Both the position numbers and the translations under genes were made by a program. The notes beneath the pieces are model-generated. The model ran no database searches. It was not told where the DNA came from and worked only from the letters and a program-made list of their open reading frames with translations. From positions 1 to 6,824 of the forward strand of contig DDPR01000016.1 in assembly GCA_002342295.1 (NCBI GenBank): DNA of 6,824 nucleotides, in the 5' to 3' direction. Source of the DNA: Burkholderiales bacterium UBA2463. GTDB lineage: Bacteria > Pseudomonadota > Gammaproteobacteria > Burkholderiales > Burkholderiaceae_A. Shown here in pieces: positions 5,717-6,824 of the stretch. Numbering within the stretch: position 1 is the stretch's first letter; every line of letters begins with the position of its first letter.

Positions 5717-6824
5717 GTAACGCTGATCGTCACTTTGTGGCACTCGCCTGGGCAATCGCTCTGGCCGTCTTGTTCATTCAGCTGGGTGGGTCCCCACTCA
5801 CGGATCTCGACGAGGGGGCCTTCTCTGAGGCCACCCGCGAAATGCTGGCTCGGGGCGACTTCATCTCGCCTTGGCTGCTTGATGCGCCTCGCTTTGATAA
5901 GCCCGTGCTCTTTCACTGGGCCCAGATGCTGGGCTTTTGGCTCCTTGGCCAGAACTCGTGGGGGGCTCGGCTTCCCTCCGCACTCGCTGGCCTTGCATGG
6001 ATTGGCGCAATTGGTGGCTGGGCCTACTGTGTAACGAGAAAACTTAGCCCCCATCGGGCGCTCGCGAGCTACGGATGGGCCGTATTGATCAGCGCAACCT
6101 GCATCGGCATCCCAGCCATGGCCCGCGCTGCAACGGCCGACAGCCTCTTAAACGCCCTCATGGCGCTCAGCCTCCTATTTGCTTGGCAGGCTCTTTGGGG
6201 TGAGCCAGAGCGAGCTCGCTGCTGGATTCGATGGGCTGCACTCTGCGTGGGTCTTGGCCTAATGACCAAAGGTCCCATTGCATTGCTTGTTCCTGGCGCA
6301 GCAAGCTTCATTGCAGCTATTTGGACCCGTCGTTTTCGGGCGTGGTTAAGACTTGCGATGGACCCCGTCTCTTGGCTCATCGCTTTGGGCGTTGCGGCGC
6401 CTTGGTACATCCTGCAGTTCCAGGCGCAGGGCATAGCCTTTATTCGGGGATTTCTGGGGCTGCATAACATCGGGCGCTTCACCAACACCATGCACGGATT
6501 CTCTGCCGGCCCGCTCTACTACCCCGGATGGATCTTGGTGGCAACACTTCCCTGGACCCTGGCTGTCCTTAGCGCCTGTGGTGCCGCTATTCGACAAGTT
6601 GTTGGTCGAAGCGAAAAAGCCCCTGAGATAGGAGGTGATCGAATACTCATTACGCCCGAGCTTCGTCTTGCCTGGGTGGTGTTCTTCTTTGTCATTTGCT
6701 TCTTTTCGCTCTCAGCCACAAAACTTCCGCACTATGGCTTTTATGGACTTTCAGGGCTCATCGTCGTCGTAGCCGTTTACCTTGCCTACGGACAAGGTGG
6801 GTTTTTTAACGCCCTCCTTGCGGG
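5713..6824 (+). CDS. ArnT-like GT39/GT83 membrane glycosyltransferase, second paralogue (partial; C-terminus beyond right edge)
   Basis: The frame is open from the ATG at 5713 to the window end, giving 370 residues of a protein that usually has about 480-550. After a first helix (about 8-26) comes the acidic catalytic motif DLDEGAFSEATREML (31-45), then RFDKPVLFHW (60-69), an ATADS element with D143, LMTKGPIALL (183-192), FLGLHNIGRF (247-256) and ATKLPHY (335-341). These are hallmarks of ArnT-like enzymes, which move a sugar such as L-Ara4N from undecaprenyl phosphate to lipid A at the periplasmic face. It differs strongly from the first GT39 gene of the cluster: DEGAF replaces DEAQY, DKPV replaces SKPP, and TKLPHY is present only here. 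The two are therefore distant members of the superfamily, not a recent duplication. An ATGA overlap couples it to the flippase-like gene. The substrate is unknown, and arnT is not assigned because the L-Ara4N synthesis genes are not seen. Confidence 0.88.
   Translation, partial: MSNADRHFVALAWAIALAVLFIQLGGSPLTDLDEGAFSEATREMLARGDFISPWLLDAPRFDKPVLFHWAQMLGFWLLGQNSWGARLPSALAGLAWIGAIGGWAYCVTRKLSPHRALASYGWAVLISATCIGIPAMARAATADSLLNALMALSLLFAWQALWGEPERARCWIRWAALCVGLGLMTKGPIALLVPGAASFIAAIWTRRFRAWLRLAMDPVSWLIALGVAAPWYILQFQAQGIAFIRGFLGLHNIGRFTNTMHGFSAGPLYYPGWILVATLPWTLAVLSACGAAIRQVVGRSEKAPEIGGDRILITPELRLAWVVFFFVICFFSLSATKLPHYGFYGLSGLIVVVAVYLAYGQGGFFNALLA

Noticed and set aside
6069..6491. Open frame of 140 codons on the minus strand within the second GT39 gene
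   Set aside because: It is antisense to a strongly motif-supported coding region and has no recognisable features.
2165..6824. Complete L-Ara4N (arn) lipid A modification operon
   Set aside because: Only ArnC-like and ArnT-like functions are present; the arnA, arnB, arnD and arnE/arnF counterparts are not in the window, and the flippase-like protein belongs to a different family.
5713..6824. Recent tandem duplication of the GT39 gene
   Set aside because: The two proteins share only superfamily-level motifs and differ in catalytic-loop residues, so they are distant homologues.

Overview
The window looks like ordinary chromosomal DNA from a moderately GC-rich Gram-negative bacterium, most likely a betaproteobacterium (Burkholderiales-like). 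This rests mainly on the DnaE N-terminal half. Its PHP region, with the segment LTDLGNTFGFIKFY, and its polymerase core read like betaproteobacterial DnaE, although a later stretch (RPGPLNSGMVD) resembles the enterobacterial form. I cannot name a genus from sequence reading alone. I see no tRNA, rRNA, CRISPR array or insertion sequence.

Layout: the left third (1-2120) is the minus-strand gene dnaE, the replicative DNA polymerase III alpha subunit. Its start is inside the window and its C-terminal part runs off the left edge. A 44-base divergent spacer (2121-2164) separates it from a tightly packed plus-strand cluster of four envelope-glycan genes: a GT39-type membrane glycosyltransferase (2165-3760), a GT2 polyprenyl-phosphate glycosyltransferase with two C-terminal membrane helices (3770-4768), a flippase-like/LPG-synthase-TM (UPF0104) membrane protein (4781-5716), and a second, clearly different ArnT-like GT39 enzyme (5713 to the right edge, partial). 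Gaps are 9 bp, 12 bp and a 4-bp ATGA overlap, so the four probably form one operon. No stretch over 300 bases lacks a gene.

How the genes could work together (inference from families): the GT2 enzyme would load a sugar from a nucleotide donor onto undecaprenyl phosphate on the cytoplasmic face. The lipid-linked sugar would be moved to the periplasmic face, perhaps with help from the UPF0104 protein. The two GT39 enzymes would transfer it to periplasmic acceptors such as lipid A, another glycan or protein. The logic resembles the Arn (L-Ara4N) lipid A pathway, but the sugar-synthesis genes arnA, arnB and arnD are absent from the window, so neither sugar nor acceptor can be named. The most interesting points are the pairing of two dissimilar GT39 enzymes with one GT2 enzyme and a flippase-like protein, a small hairpin at the GT2/flippase junction, -10-like boxes placed exactly 6 nt before two start codons, and a G-tract in the flippase gene.
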